A DNA stretch of 64,000 nucleotides, taken from the NCBI GenBank assembly GCA_018136815.1, contig CM030932.1, forward strand, positions 3,460,614 through 3,524,613, written 5' to 3'. Position numbers and translations under genes: made by a program. Source of the DNA: Isochrysis galbana. Its lineage: Eukaryota > Haptophyta > Isochrysidales > Isochrysidaceae. Within the stretch, counting starts at the first letter, position 1. Each line of letters begins with the position of its first letter. This document shows positions 19,690 to 31,072 of the stretch, in pieces. Under the pieces are notes generated by a model. That model saw only the letters and a list, made by a program, of their open reading frames with translations, was not told the DNA's origin and searched no databases.

Positions 19690-22600
19690 TCAACTCCGAC
19701 CGTACTGAGTGATGTGCGCCTCCACGAGCCCATCCACATCGAGAAAACTTTCGTTGACGGTCCTCTTTGGCGTCTCCGTTGAATTGATATACGTCTCCTT
19801 GTAGGCAGTTGAGGCACCCAGATGGCGAAGGCTCAAGCTTGCCAATGCGCATGCCAAGGGCAGGCGGTCGACAATTTGATTAGAGAGACAAAAGACGTCC
19901 CGAACAGACGAAGTGAGCTGTAGTGCAAGTGATCCAATGAATGCATCGGCGCTCCCGGTGGTGTCAATCGGTTTATGGAGTGGCTGCGTCTCCAAGACCA
20001 GCATGCGCTCATCTCCATCCGGAGTGGGATACAAATGGCAGCGCCAGTTGTGATCGGACCACTCTGCAGGCAAGGGCACCTGCAATAGCCTGTGGCGACT
20101 CACCAATACGCATCCCCCGAACCCACCATATGCCTTGCTGTTCATCAAAAGTGCGATGGTGTAGTGCACGCCCAAGCGTGCAATGGCCCCGCCAGCCGTC
20201 GCGAGCGCCACGAGCTCCTTGCACCAATCCTCGCGCACGATTCCTTGGCCTGCATTCGTGCCATCCTTGGTGTCGCCGTACCCACATCGCACACAGTGCA
20301 TCATCTTGTTTTCGTAGCAAGCAAGCTTGGCCTTATCCCAGGGTGGCTTCTCCCCATCCAGTGCCCGCTTTTGCTCCATCACTTTTGCCAGCTCTATCAT
20401 CTCGTCGTCTTGAGCGCAAAATACGTCAATGAGCGAAATATATTCAACGCTCTCCCTCAACATATCCTCCATCATCGTGCCACCGGGCCGCATGACGGTG
20501 GTCAGCCCGTAGGCCTGAGCCCGTTCGAGAGCAACGAGGTTAGTCTGCAATTCAAGCTCGCATGACAGGCACAAGACGCCGCCTCGGAGCCCATCGACGC
20601 CGTGCTTGTCCCTGAGATGAGCGAAGGCGTCCATGACGTGCTTTTGCCACAAGGACTTGTTGGCGCCATCGACGTTCACCATGATGCGCGTGTCCACGCC
20701 GTGGGACGAACCTTCCTCAAGGATGTTCATGATGTTTGCCACCCCGGTTGGGTGTTTCGAGTCCTCGAAGAGAAGTTCCGTGTCAACTCCCGCAGATAAC
20801 AACTCCTCTCGTAGCGCTGCGCCGTTGCCGTCCTTGCCAACCGCACCAATAAGGCTTATCGTGGGAAGCCGCGCGGACGACTTGATGCTCATCTCGCGCA
20901 ACTTCTTCAGCAGAAGCGCGGCGGCCATACTCTGGTTGAATCCATTACCACCGGCTGCCGTACTGAAATCGTTGCTACTGACCTTGGATTTCAATTTCCG
21001 CCCCTTTCCGATGACATACTCCCCGCAAAATGTGATTAGGTCCATGTTCAAGGCACCGCACACGATCAGAGGAGGCATGCTGGGATCGTCGGTCCAGACG
21101 GGTGGGAACGCTTCGACACGTTCGGCTTCGGATGTAGAACAAGCGGAGGATGGACAGGACACCTCCCTAGAGGCTGGGTCGAAGACTTGATGCGACTGCA
21201 GCTGATGGGCTTTCGTCCAGCCTGGGATCAACGTGTCCCGTCCTCGACAAGACACGGTCTCATTCCTTTGCAGCAAGACGCGTTTGCCACCGCCATCCCC
21301 GGCGAGCCTTTCGAGCAAGGAAACTTCCCCACGCGACAACCCGTTCAGACGTAGGTCAAGCTCCTCAAAGTCCGAATAGCGAGCGGCATCGTGGAAGAGA
21401 AAGCGCAGCTCGTGGGCGCCCGAGTCAAGGATAAAATTACCAGCGAGACTAAGCGCTTGCAGAGCAGACCTGCCCTCGAGCGGTCGTTCCTTTAGAGCCT
21501 GTGCAAGTGCCTTGGCTCCATCTGGACCGAGCTTGTTGTACGCGAGATTGAGCCTCTTCAGTCGGTGTAAACACCTTGGGGTAGCGCAGTGGACGAGCGA
21601 GTTCAATCCCGAGAGACCCAGCGAGCAGAGGTGCAAGTCCAGATGAGTTATTCGACAGCCGACTCTCGCCAAAGCCTCGCCAACAACCCTGCCCAAGGGC
21701 TCGTTGTCGCCATGCTTCAGCATCTTGCTAACTGCGCCGCGAGCCTTTCCCGACTTGCAAATTGCGATCGAGGTAAGGTCTGGATGCAATTCCAACTCGC
21801 GCCGAAGAAGAATCGGATTCACATCGCCGACTTTCTCGAAGATAGGCGAGTCCTCTTCGTGGCGGAAGAATGTTCGGACATTGAGGAGACTCTTGGTGAA
21901 TTCCTCCGCGATGTCATGGTCCAGATCGGGGTTATCAAGGAGACCGAGAGTGTGAATAGGTTTGCACCCTGCGGCAGCGTCAAGATCGCGCATTTTCAGT
22001 GCGTCAAGCACCGTCTCGGCACTCTGCCGATCGAGCGTTGTGTTGCTCAACTCGAGCGTCGTCACCATCTTCAGGTCGCTTAAGCAACGCATGAACACTC
22101 GCGCACGAATCGGGAAGGCGTGCGCGCCGTTGGGGGTGGCCAGAATCGTGCGGAGCGAGAGCCCGGCGAGCGAGAGCCGGGCCTCGCCCGTCTCGTGAGA
22201 ATGGCCCATGCGGACGTACGCCGTACGTTTGAACAACTCGCTCACGTGCTGCACCGCGTGGAGCTTCATTCGCAGCGCATGCCCGAACGCGGTGCGAAAT
22301 CGACGGTCACCGAGGCTGTTCTTGGTCTCATTGAAGTAATCGGAGGGCTGATTTGTGAGTGGCTCGCCACCGGAGCCCGAGTAGTCCTTGCAATTCTCGC
22401 TGAGGTCCTTGAAGGCGGCGATGCCAAGGGCCGCGACCTTATTCCTCAGTTCGGCCACCTCCTTCTCCCACTTGTCCTCCGTCGTAGGTATTGCACACTT
22501 CGGGAAGAGGGAAAGTTTCCCCGTCTGGAGAGCAACGTCGAGGTCGCGCTGGATCTCGAGCTGCATATTCTCTAGCATCTCATGCACCATCACCCGGCGC

Positions 22601-25600
22601 TTGTTGATCACCCCGGTGATGGTCAGCGACTTTGGATTGCAGGTCGGCCGTACACGGACAAACAAGACCCGCTTCCGATAGACAATGCTCTCGACCTCGA
22701 TCGCTGTGAGCGGAGGCCAAAAGATCTCCCTTTCGCCGGGATACTGCGAGAGGTCAGCGAGGTCTGCACCGCGAGCGTTCGCCAAGCCTTGATTCATCTC
22801 TAGCACTATACCCAGCTTGCCACGTTCCTTCGCCCCCGCGTACGTAAGAGCCACATCGCGCTCCGTAGTTGTGCTGCAGAGAGGGCCCAAGGCGTGCATT
22901 ATCAAGACTATGCGGGTGCGAGCTGTGCGATGGACGGACTAGCAATTACTTCCGGCAGGGCCGTGGTGGGCGTCGCCACTTACCTCATGATTCCAACCTC
23001 GACCCCGCCTTGCATTAGAAAGTCCTTAGGGAGCCTACCGCCCGAGATGCCGCGATAGACGACGCACGGCGTGGTGAGCTTCGATAGTTTCAATATGGCC
23101 GAGTTGATCGCGTGCATTGTGGTCCGAAAACGCCCTCCGACGGTATCCGTCGCCTCCTTGCTACTCCCATTTAGCTCACGTAGAGCCTTGTTGTACAGTA
23201 CGTACCTGCGCTTGCCACAATGAGTCGAGGCATCGCGTGAGCGGGGAGCACCAGGACACCAAGGTGCGCACACAAGCAGTGGTTGAAGAAAGCCCGTCGA
23301 TGAAGGCACCCAAGCGCTCTAGCCCCGTGGACGGGCCATCGCACGAGCTAGAGCGGCACTTACATCGGCCCCGTGTAGAGGCACGCCGCAAGCACCTCCT
23401 CTATGAGAAGCAGCATGTCATTGAGATGCATCGTGTTGTTGATGTTGCCTATTGGGCTCTCTACCCCCCTGTGCCTATTCAAGATACGCGACAGCTCGCC
23501 ATTCTTCCTCTGCCTGATCTCCTCGAGCTCCTCTATCGTGCGGATCTGGCGATGAATATTGGCAGCAACTTGTTTGACGTCATTCCTGCGAAGCTCTTTG
23601 GACAATTCGTACGCCTCCGGGTGATTCCACAGCCACTTCTTGGCGTCCTCCGCGTCGATGATGAGGAGCCACTCGAGCTTTGGTACCGTTGGTCGTTTGT
23701 TGTCTGAGGCCAGGGTCGGTGTCAAGTGAGCGGGCAAACATGATCAGGGCGAGGTCGGTTGGGCGTAGGAGGTGCGCTGTCTAGCGACGCCGTGCACTGC
23801 GCGGGGCGAGGGGGCGTACAGTTAGTTGTGACGAAGATCTGAGTCGCACCCTTGCCCTCGCAGTGCTCGCGCCTCATCGTCTCCATAACGTCGGCGCAGG
23901 GTGCGCCAATGAGGTACTCGAGCCCTTGGTAGAAAAAATTCATGTCTCCAAACTTCAGGTCGTAGTCAAACTTCGGGTTGATATCCTCCTCTTTGAGCTC
24001 TTCTCGTGCGTTGTTCAGCTTGATGGCCATTTCTCTCAGCACAGCCTTCTGGGAGATGAGGCCGAACACGTGGTGTTCCTCCAAGTGCTCCAGGAAGTGG
24101 AGCTCAGCGGCCGAACGATACACTGCCCCCTCCTCCGGATCCACCTCTTGGAATCGGCCATCGAGCGGCTTCAGCAAGGCCCGCTTAAGCGGCTCTAGGA
24201 GGTCGCGCTCCTCAGCGATTGACTTGAGCCACGCCGTGCTCTTCCAGATCTCGCTCCACTCGCTGCCCGTCGCCTTGAGCGTGCGCAGCCGATCGACCGC
24301 GGCTTGACCGCGCGCATGTGCTTCATCAGCGAGCTGGGTAAGTGCAAGGATCTCTGTTTGCTCTTTCACCCACTCGAGGATGATCGGCGCGAGGCTGATT
24401 ACCTGGAGTCGCTCCATCGTTCGGTCTCGCGTCTTCACTTCGTGCTCGAGGTAGCTTACGATGCCAGGGATTGAGTCCGTGCACGTGAAAGTGTCGATGA
24501 GCGCCTCGTCCCCGCTGCTGTACAACTGATCCACGAACTTGGCCACCGTGCCTCGGTCGTATTGGGCGACGAAATGGGTGACAAAGGCCGCGACCTTGAT
24601 GTTGCCGTCAGCATTGCCACGTATGATCTCGGCGCCTTTGAAGAGCGTGCCCCCAGAATTAGTCAAGTCGTCTGCAATGAGTACGTGCGAACCGGCCGGG
24701 AAGGCGCGCTCCCACTTCGCCTCTTGTTGTGCGCCACCGTTGCAGACGAAGGAGTAGAAGAACGTCTCAACCACCGCCGTCTCCTCTCCGACGCGCTCCT
24801 TGCGCAGAAAGAGGATACGATCAGGGGGGAGCAAATTCCTACCCTCTTCGTCTTTTCGGCCGCCGGCCTCGACCATGGTGTGGTACCGACGGTGCGCGCC
24901 TTCATCGGGGAACACCACGTACAGCTTATCGAGTTCCGCCTCCCTGACCAATGTCTCGCGCAAAAAGAGCGCAAACGCCGAAGCGAAGTACGTGCCAACG
25001 CCTCGTCGTAGATCATACTCGCGCGGGCGATTGGCGAACTGGCCGGTGTTTATGAGCGTGGCCTCTAGGTCGACATACTCGTGGATGTCAATGAACAGTA
25101 AGCGCCGTGGCACAGGGTGCACGCCGTCGCATGGGGCCGTCGCCAGGAGCTCTGCAAATGATAGCAGGGTAGGCGCGTCCACATACTCGCCATCGGCCTT
25201 GCCGTTATACCATTTGCCGCCGTCAATCGTCCAGCGCGACGTCCGCTCCATCTGCGACGCAAGTGGAATGCGTCAGCCACGGCGCTTGACTGGCGAGATC
25301 GGCGTCCAAACACACGGCAGCCGTGGTCGGTCAGCCTTGGGCTGGTGAAAGCTTGAGGTAACCTCACCTGGCAGTATCTGCACCACGGGCAGACGATTGT
25401 CAGGGACGCTACGGCGTGTGTTGAGTAGGCTTTGTCGGCCACCGTATTCTTCCACTTGTGGTCTGCGTAGCTCTGCTCAGGGTGGGGTAGGATGAAGCGC
25501 TGCATGAACTGGAGGACTGCCAGTTGCTCGAAAATGGTGTCCAATTTCTCCATATTCATGATGAAGATGACATGTCGATCCCGGATGGCGTCGACGCGCA

Positions 25601-26417
25601 ACTTGATGTGCGGGTCATTGCTCTTGAAGCGATCCCAGCTGATGGCTCCAACCTTGAGGGTTTCGGCTCCAGCACCGTCGGTTGACCCTAGCATGTCTGT
25701 TGTGCACAGGGCAAAGGCAAAGCCCTCGGCCTGCATACGTTTGGCTGTGGCCTCCATGCCGGGCGCATAGAGCACCGTGTAATTGCTCGGCTCGAAGGCT
25801 CTTCTCGAGCTGCCTCCGGCAGGGGCCACGGCGGCTTGTGTTGGCGCGTTGCTGCTAGCCTCAATATTCCCCCCCGATTGCACTAACCCCGAGCCCTCTG
25901 GAGATTCCAGAGTGCGCACCAGAAACTGGGAGGCACTGCCCGCAGTGGCTGCCGTTAGGGGCGGCAGCACGTCCGTGGGCGGCACGGCGAGGTGCAGCTG
26001 AGCCTGCTTATGCAGTAGCTGCCGTTCCATCTCCTCGAGCCTTCGCTCTCGCTCACGGGCAGCGCGCTCGAACTCGGCCTCCCGCCGCGCAAGTTCGGCC
26101 TCCTTCTTAGCCAGAACTTCCTCTCGGATGGCGAGGGCGTCGCGGTCGGGCTCGTGCGACGAGGGTGGGTATTTGGGCGTGGTGGGCTGGCGCAGTGGTT
26201 CCGACGCAGCAGGAGGCGGCACGGAAAGCGAGGGGTAGGGTGGGAGGGGGCGGGCGCGCGGGGGGCCGTGGATCGGGGGGAATGAGAAGGGACGGCCGCG
26301 GCCGGCGGATGGCGCGTATGCCAGGTTGGAGCGCGAGGCGAGCGACGGCATCAGCGAGGGCCGCGACTCATCGAGAGAACGGCGAGTTGTCCGGGAGGGT
26401 TGCCCAGATGTGACCAT
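19690..26417 (-). CDS. Fusion: class II PRPP synthetase - ADP-ribosyltransferase - LRR - ribokinase
   Basis: Five minus-strand exons (26417-25368, 25251-23820, 23703-23364, 23205-22984, 22873-19690) splice with consistent phases into 2075 residues. Residues 95-140 form a coiled coil. Residues 212-650 match plant-type class II PRPP synthetase: DRHVIFIMNMEKLDTIFEQL, FPDEGAHRRYH (464), PRPP loop ADDLTNSGGTL (544-552), CTDSIP. Then GLEYLIGAP begins a module leading to an ADP-ribosyltransferase with Arg992 (VVYRG), Ser1015 (STTT, built across the exon 4/5 junction) and Glu1062/Glu1064 (YPGEREI), the R-S-ExE pattern of arginine-specific enzymes. Residues 1284-1550 are RNI-type leucine-rich repeats. 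Residues 1616-2060 are a ribokinase: GALNMDL, STAAGGNGFNQ, LIGAVGKDGNG and DTTGSADAF with the catalytic Asp1991. The usual GGKGANQ lysine is Asn. An upstream methionine at 26591 is possible. Confidence 0.88.
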
Positions 26418-26629
26418 CAGATGCAGCGGAAGGGTACGGTGAAAGGCTCTCGGAAGGGGGCCGGAGGGGGAAGCTGCCAATGGAAGGCGAGGTCGGGGAG
26501 TGATTCGGTGGGAGGAGGGGAGACGCAAGGGAGGGCGCACACGCAGCAGTGAAAGGAGAGGGAGAGAAGAGGGAGGCGGGGGAGGGCGCACACGCAGCAG
26601 TGAAAGGAGAGGGAGAGAAGAGGGAGGCG

Positions 26630-26842
26630 GAGGAGGAACTTGAGGAGCTGGAACTGGAGGAGCTGGAGCTGTAGGAGCTGGAGCTGGAGGAGCCGGAGCT
26701 GGAGGAGCCGGAGCTGGAGCTGGAGATGTAGGTCGGGTGCGATGCCGCCCGCGGGGGCGAGCGGTTGTTTCTCCGAACAGACGGCGAGAAATCGTTCGAG
26801 GGGGGGGGGGGGGGGGGGGGGGGGAAGGGGGGTGGGGGGGTC
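26630..26842. repeat. (GGAGCT)n minisatellite and G-tract
   Basis: GGAGCTGGAGCT-type repeats run from about 26636 to 26728. A nearly pure G-tract follows at 26797-26840 in the 5' flank of the fusion gene. Confidence 0.9.
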
Positions 26843-26869
26843 AGTTTTGAAATGGAGATATTTTTATTA

Positions 26870-27497
26870 CTACCTCCGTTCCAAAACTGAAAAAAAAATC
26901 AGTTTTCTTTTCACAGCTCCCCAAAACTTGAAATACGAAATACATAAACCGCAACTTCAATGGGGGGGTTGCCGGTACATGCTGACTTAATGGGGTGAGG
27001 AGGGGGGGGCTCAGCACTCGAAACACTATTGAAATGGGCAGTTTTTCAACGTGGACTGGGTGTGCAAATCGGCTGACGCGAACGATTGGCGCGAAAGCTC
27101 TTGGCCCGTGGCATTCGCGGCCGCATGGCGCGGCTGAAGGTGGTGGAGCCGCCGCAGCGCAGCGCTCGTACTGGGGGCGAGTATGAGTGGCAAGGCAAGG
27201 GGCGCAAGAAGAGGAGCTCAACCACCAACAGTCCTCCCGGTGGAAACCATCACGCCTTGCGCCTTGCCCCATCGTCGTGACGTTGCTTCTGACAGTAGTA
27301 AATAGAGTGCCCGTTTTTGACACGTTGTGGGGCGCTTTAGACTTTAGATTTTCGTTAACATCCTCAACGAAAGCACCTTGTTAAGCCAGCATGTACCCTC
27401 CCCACACCCCGGCCTTCCATCTAGTGCCTCCTCTTCTCTAGGCGCCGCCCTCGCTTCCCAAAGGCTCTCTCACATTTCAGTTTTGGAACGCAGGTAG
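26870..27497. mobile_element. Stowaway-like MITE (Tc1/mariner type), 628 bp
   Basis: Terminal inverted repeats CTACCTCCGTTCCAAAACTG (26870-26889) and its inverse at 27478-27497 (one mismatch) are flanked by TA on both sides, the duplication made by Tc1/mariner transposases. The CTMCCTCCGTTCCAAA start resembles Stowaway MITEs of plants. The interior has GC-rich sequence with no transposase motif. It lies about 450 bp upstream of the fusion gene and so could affect its promoter. Confidence 0.85.
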
Positions 27498-27700
27498 TAG
27501 TAGTAGTATTATCTACTTTACTACACCTCCTCGCCCCCCCCCCCTCCCCTCCCCCCCAAAAAACTAACTCCCTGGCTGGAGCCCTACCCTTCTCATTTTA
27601 TTCTCTATGGAGAGCAGGGGGTGGTGGTGGACCCGAATTTGGGGTGCGAGTGCCCTGACTCTACTTAGATAAAGGAGCTAGATTAGGTTAGTTCGAGGAC
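27498..27700. other. Short intergenic segment
   Basis: Homopolymer runs of C and A. No gene seen. Confidence 0.6.
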
Positions 27701-28749
<1,049 letters not shown>

Positions 28750-30474
28750 ATGCCCGCGTGGCTTCGCGAGGCGGAGCAAGTGCTCCACAGGACGGAGAGC
28801 CGAGCCACAAGCCCGGGCGAACGCGACGAGGCGCTCGACCGGCTGCGCACCGAGCTCGACGCGGCGCAGCACACGATCGCCGCGCTCCAGCGCGAGCTCG
28901 CCGATACGCGCGCGGCGCAGCACGGCGCCGCCGGCCACAAGCGCGGCATCCTCAACGGTCAGCCGCTCGGCCTGCAGCTCAAGACTTCGCCCGCCAAGGA
29001 GGAGGCGGGCCCGGGCGCCGCACAGCCCTCGCCAACGGACATGCCCCGCCTCGCGCCGCCCGGCGCTGTGCGCGCGCTTGAGCTCGGCGAACGCCTCGAG
29101 TGCCGGGGCGCGTGGCCGACGCGGCTGAGCGCGCCGAGCAGCGCCGTAAGCGCCGTCTGCCTCTCCTCCTGCGGCCGCCGCATCTGGTGCGCCAGCGGCC
29201 GCGGCGTGGGCGGCCGCCATGGAGTGCGGCGCGTCCTCAAGAGCGCCTCGCATGGCAGTGGCGCATGCGTGCTCACCGCGTGGGATCTGGCCAAGTCAGC
29301 GGACCGCTTGTGCACGAGCGAGACGTCGTACGAGCTCAGCGCGCCCGCGCTCTGCCTCCTCACCCACACAGGTACGCTGTTCGCCTCACTTGGCGACGGG
29401 CTGCTCCTGCATCATGCGGAGGCGAGCACATCTGCGCCGCGGGCCCTGCGTCGCCTGGACGCACCCGCCTTTGCACTTGTCACGCTGCCTTGTACCGAGG
29501 GTCGCTCCAAGGACGCTGGGATCTCGATGCAGCTCCTGTGCGGCTGCGCCGGTGGCGACATCCACGCGATTGGGCTCTCGCAACCGGAGCCAGCTGCAGC
29601 CGACACGTGCCATAACGGCACGCCTCACAGGCAGGACGTGACGGCGCTGCTCTGCGTTTGGCTCGAGGCGGCAGCTGGCGCGCGATGCGCGCTCATCGCT
29701 GGCGACGAGGCCGGGCGTGTCAGCATGTTGTCAGCCGCTGCGTTTGGAGAGAAGGCGCACGCCTCGGCCGCCGAGCTTGGTGTTGTCGAACTTGGAGCGC
29801 CGGTCAAGGCACTTGCGCAATTGGCGGGCGCAGACTCCTTTCGCTTCGAGGCGGGTGCGTGCGGAGCGGCCCAGCCTTCGCTGTCTGGGTTTGCGGTGTG
29901 CGCCCTCGCCTCTGGACGGCTCGCTCTGCTGCGCGTGCAGCACCCCGGAGAGGGCGATGCGCCGGCAGCCGCCTCGCCGGCGCTGCTAGTCTTGCAGACG
30001 GTCGAGGCGCACTCCGGTCCCACGCTTGCGCTTGCCTTCTTCGCGCGGCCGACGGAAGTAACGCAGAGGGCGCGGCGCGCCGAGAGCCCACCACATTGCT
30101 CCAAGAGTGGCGGCCCCGACCGCCGCTTCTCGGGCACGCTCGTTTCGGTGGGTGCGGACCAGCGCCTCGCGGCGTGGCATGTGTGGGCCGACTGGACCGC
30201 AACCGGGATAGCGCTCGAGGCACATGCGGCCGAGGCGTGCTCGGCGGCCGTCTGCGACCTGCTCGTTGTTCCCGAGGAGGCCAGCGCACCACCAGGCGGC
30301 GTGCAGCTGAGATCGGACTCGAGCGACACGGCGCTGCTTGCCGTGGTCGAGGACGGCGCCGTCTTGCCATTTGCCGCTGCCTTGCGCACGCCAGTTATCC
30401 GGAAGTCGCGCTCCGGCCGGCATGGGTTCGCCGCCTCGCGCTCCGGCCGGTTGGCCTTTACTGCCGAGGCCTAA
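28750..30474 (+). CDS. WD40-type beta-propeller protein, WDR6-like
   Basis: Single exon; from ATG at 28750 it encodes 574 residues (649 if the ATG at 28525 is used). Residues 1-60 predict a coiled coil (WLREAEQVLHRTES, LDRLRTELDAAQ). The rest has repeated beta-strand blades of WD type: SAVCLSSCGRRIWCASG, ALCLLTHTGTLFASLGDG, ALIAGDEAGRVSML, GTLVSVGADQRLAAWHV. The SVGADQRLAAW blade is characteristic of WDR6/Rtt10, which partners the tRNA 2'-O-methyltransferase FTSJ1/Trm7, but other scaffold WD proteins share such blades. WDR6 is usually about 1000 residues, so this protein would be a short version. Role inferred only as a protein-binding scaffold. Confidence 0.72.
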   Translation: MPAWLREAEQVLHRTESRATSPGERDEALDRLRTELDAAQHTIAALQRELADTRAAQHGAAGHKRGILNGQPLGLQLKTSPAKEEAGPGAAQPSPTDMPRLAPPGAVRALELGERLECRGAWPTRLSAPSSAVSAVCLSSCGRRIWCASGRGVGGRHGVRRVLKSASHGSGACVLTAWDLAKSADRLCTSETSYELSAPALCLLTHTGTLFASLGDGLLLHHAEASTSAPRALRRLDAPAFALVTLPCTEGRSKDAGISMQLLCGCAGGDIHAIGLSQPEPAAADTCHNGTPHRQDVTALLCVWLEAAAGARCALIAGDEAGRVSMLSAAAFGEKAHASAAELGVVELGAPVKALAQLAGADSFRFEAGACGAAQPSLSGFAVCALASGRLALLRVQHPGEGDAPAAASPALLVLQTVEAHSGPTLALAFFARPTEVTQRARRAESPPHCSKSGGPDRRFSGTLVSVGADQRLAAWHVWADWTATGIALEAHAAEACSAAVCDLLVVPEEASAPPGGVQLRSDSSDTALLAVVEDGAVLPFAAALRTPVIRKSRSGRHGFAASRSGRLAFTAEA

Positions 30475-31072
30475 GAGCTTGCGCCCTTGTGCACCCGCTG
30501 CGGGCGAGTGGACACAGCCTATTTTCGCTTATTTGTGTGGGGGCGAGTGAACGGGACCGCGTGCATTTGTGACGGATGTAAGAGATTGGAGGGGCTCGGC
30601 TACCGACACGAATCGACCGGCCCGCTTCATGTGCGGCTAGGATGGAAGGTACACGGACACAATGGACCGAATAGCGGAACACACACCCCTGGTGTGCAAG
30701 TCAAAGATGGGGAGGTAGTGGCTGCGGGCATAATATGCGTAATGGACCGAATAGCAGTGAGATCGTGGCATATTATCACACACCCTACTTGGCACACAGC
30801 ATAGCACTCGGATAGAGCACTACTACAAATCTCAAAGCTCGGCCCGCTCGGCTCGGCCTCCAGCTTGCGCTCCGGAGAGAGCACTACGACTTCAAAGCAG
30901 CACTCTGCCCGTTGCCGAGCTGTGTGCGCGCTTGCGCATTGAGGGGGTTAGAGGTAAGAGGTAGGGGTAGGGCAGCGCCAGCATCTTGCATGGGTAGGCC
31001 GCCACCCATGCCAGCACCAGCCCGCCCACCATCACGCCCAGCATACGCATGCATGCATTATAAAGCGCAACT
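30475..31072. other. Intergenic
   Basis: The phrase aatggaccgaatagc occurs twice (about 30661 and 30740). No gene recognised. Confidence 0.5.

Noticed and set aside
22982-23309. Separate small gene ending VEVGIMR
   Set aside because: The stop is created by reading into an intron; splicing at 22984/22873 continues the ADP-ribosyltransferase frame.
28975-29369. Minus-strand frames opposite the WD-repeat gene
   Set aside because: High GC keeps several frames open; only the plus frame shows blade-type repeats.
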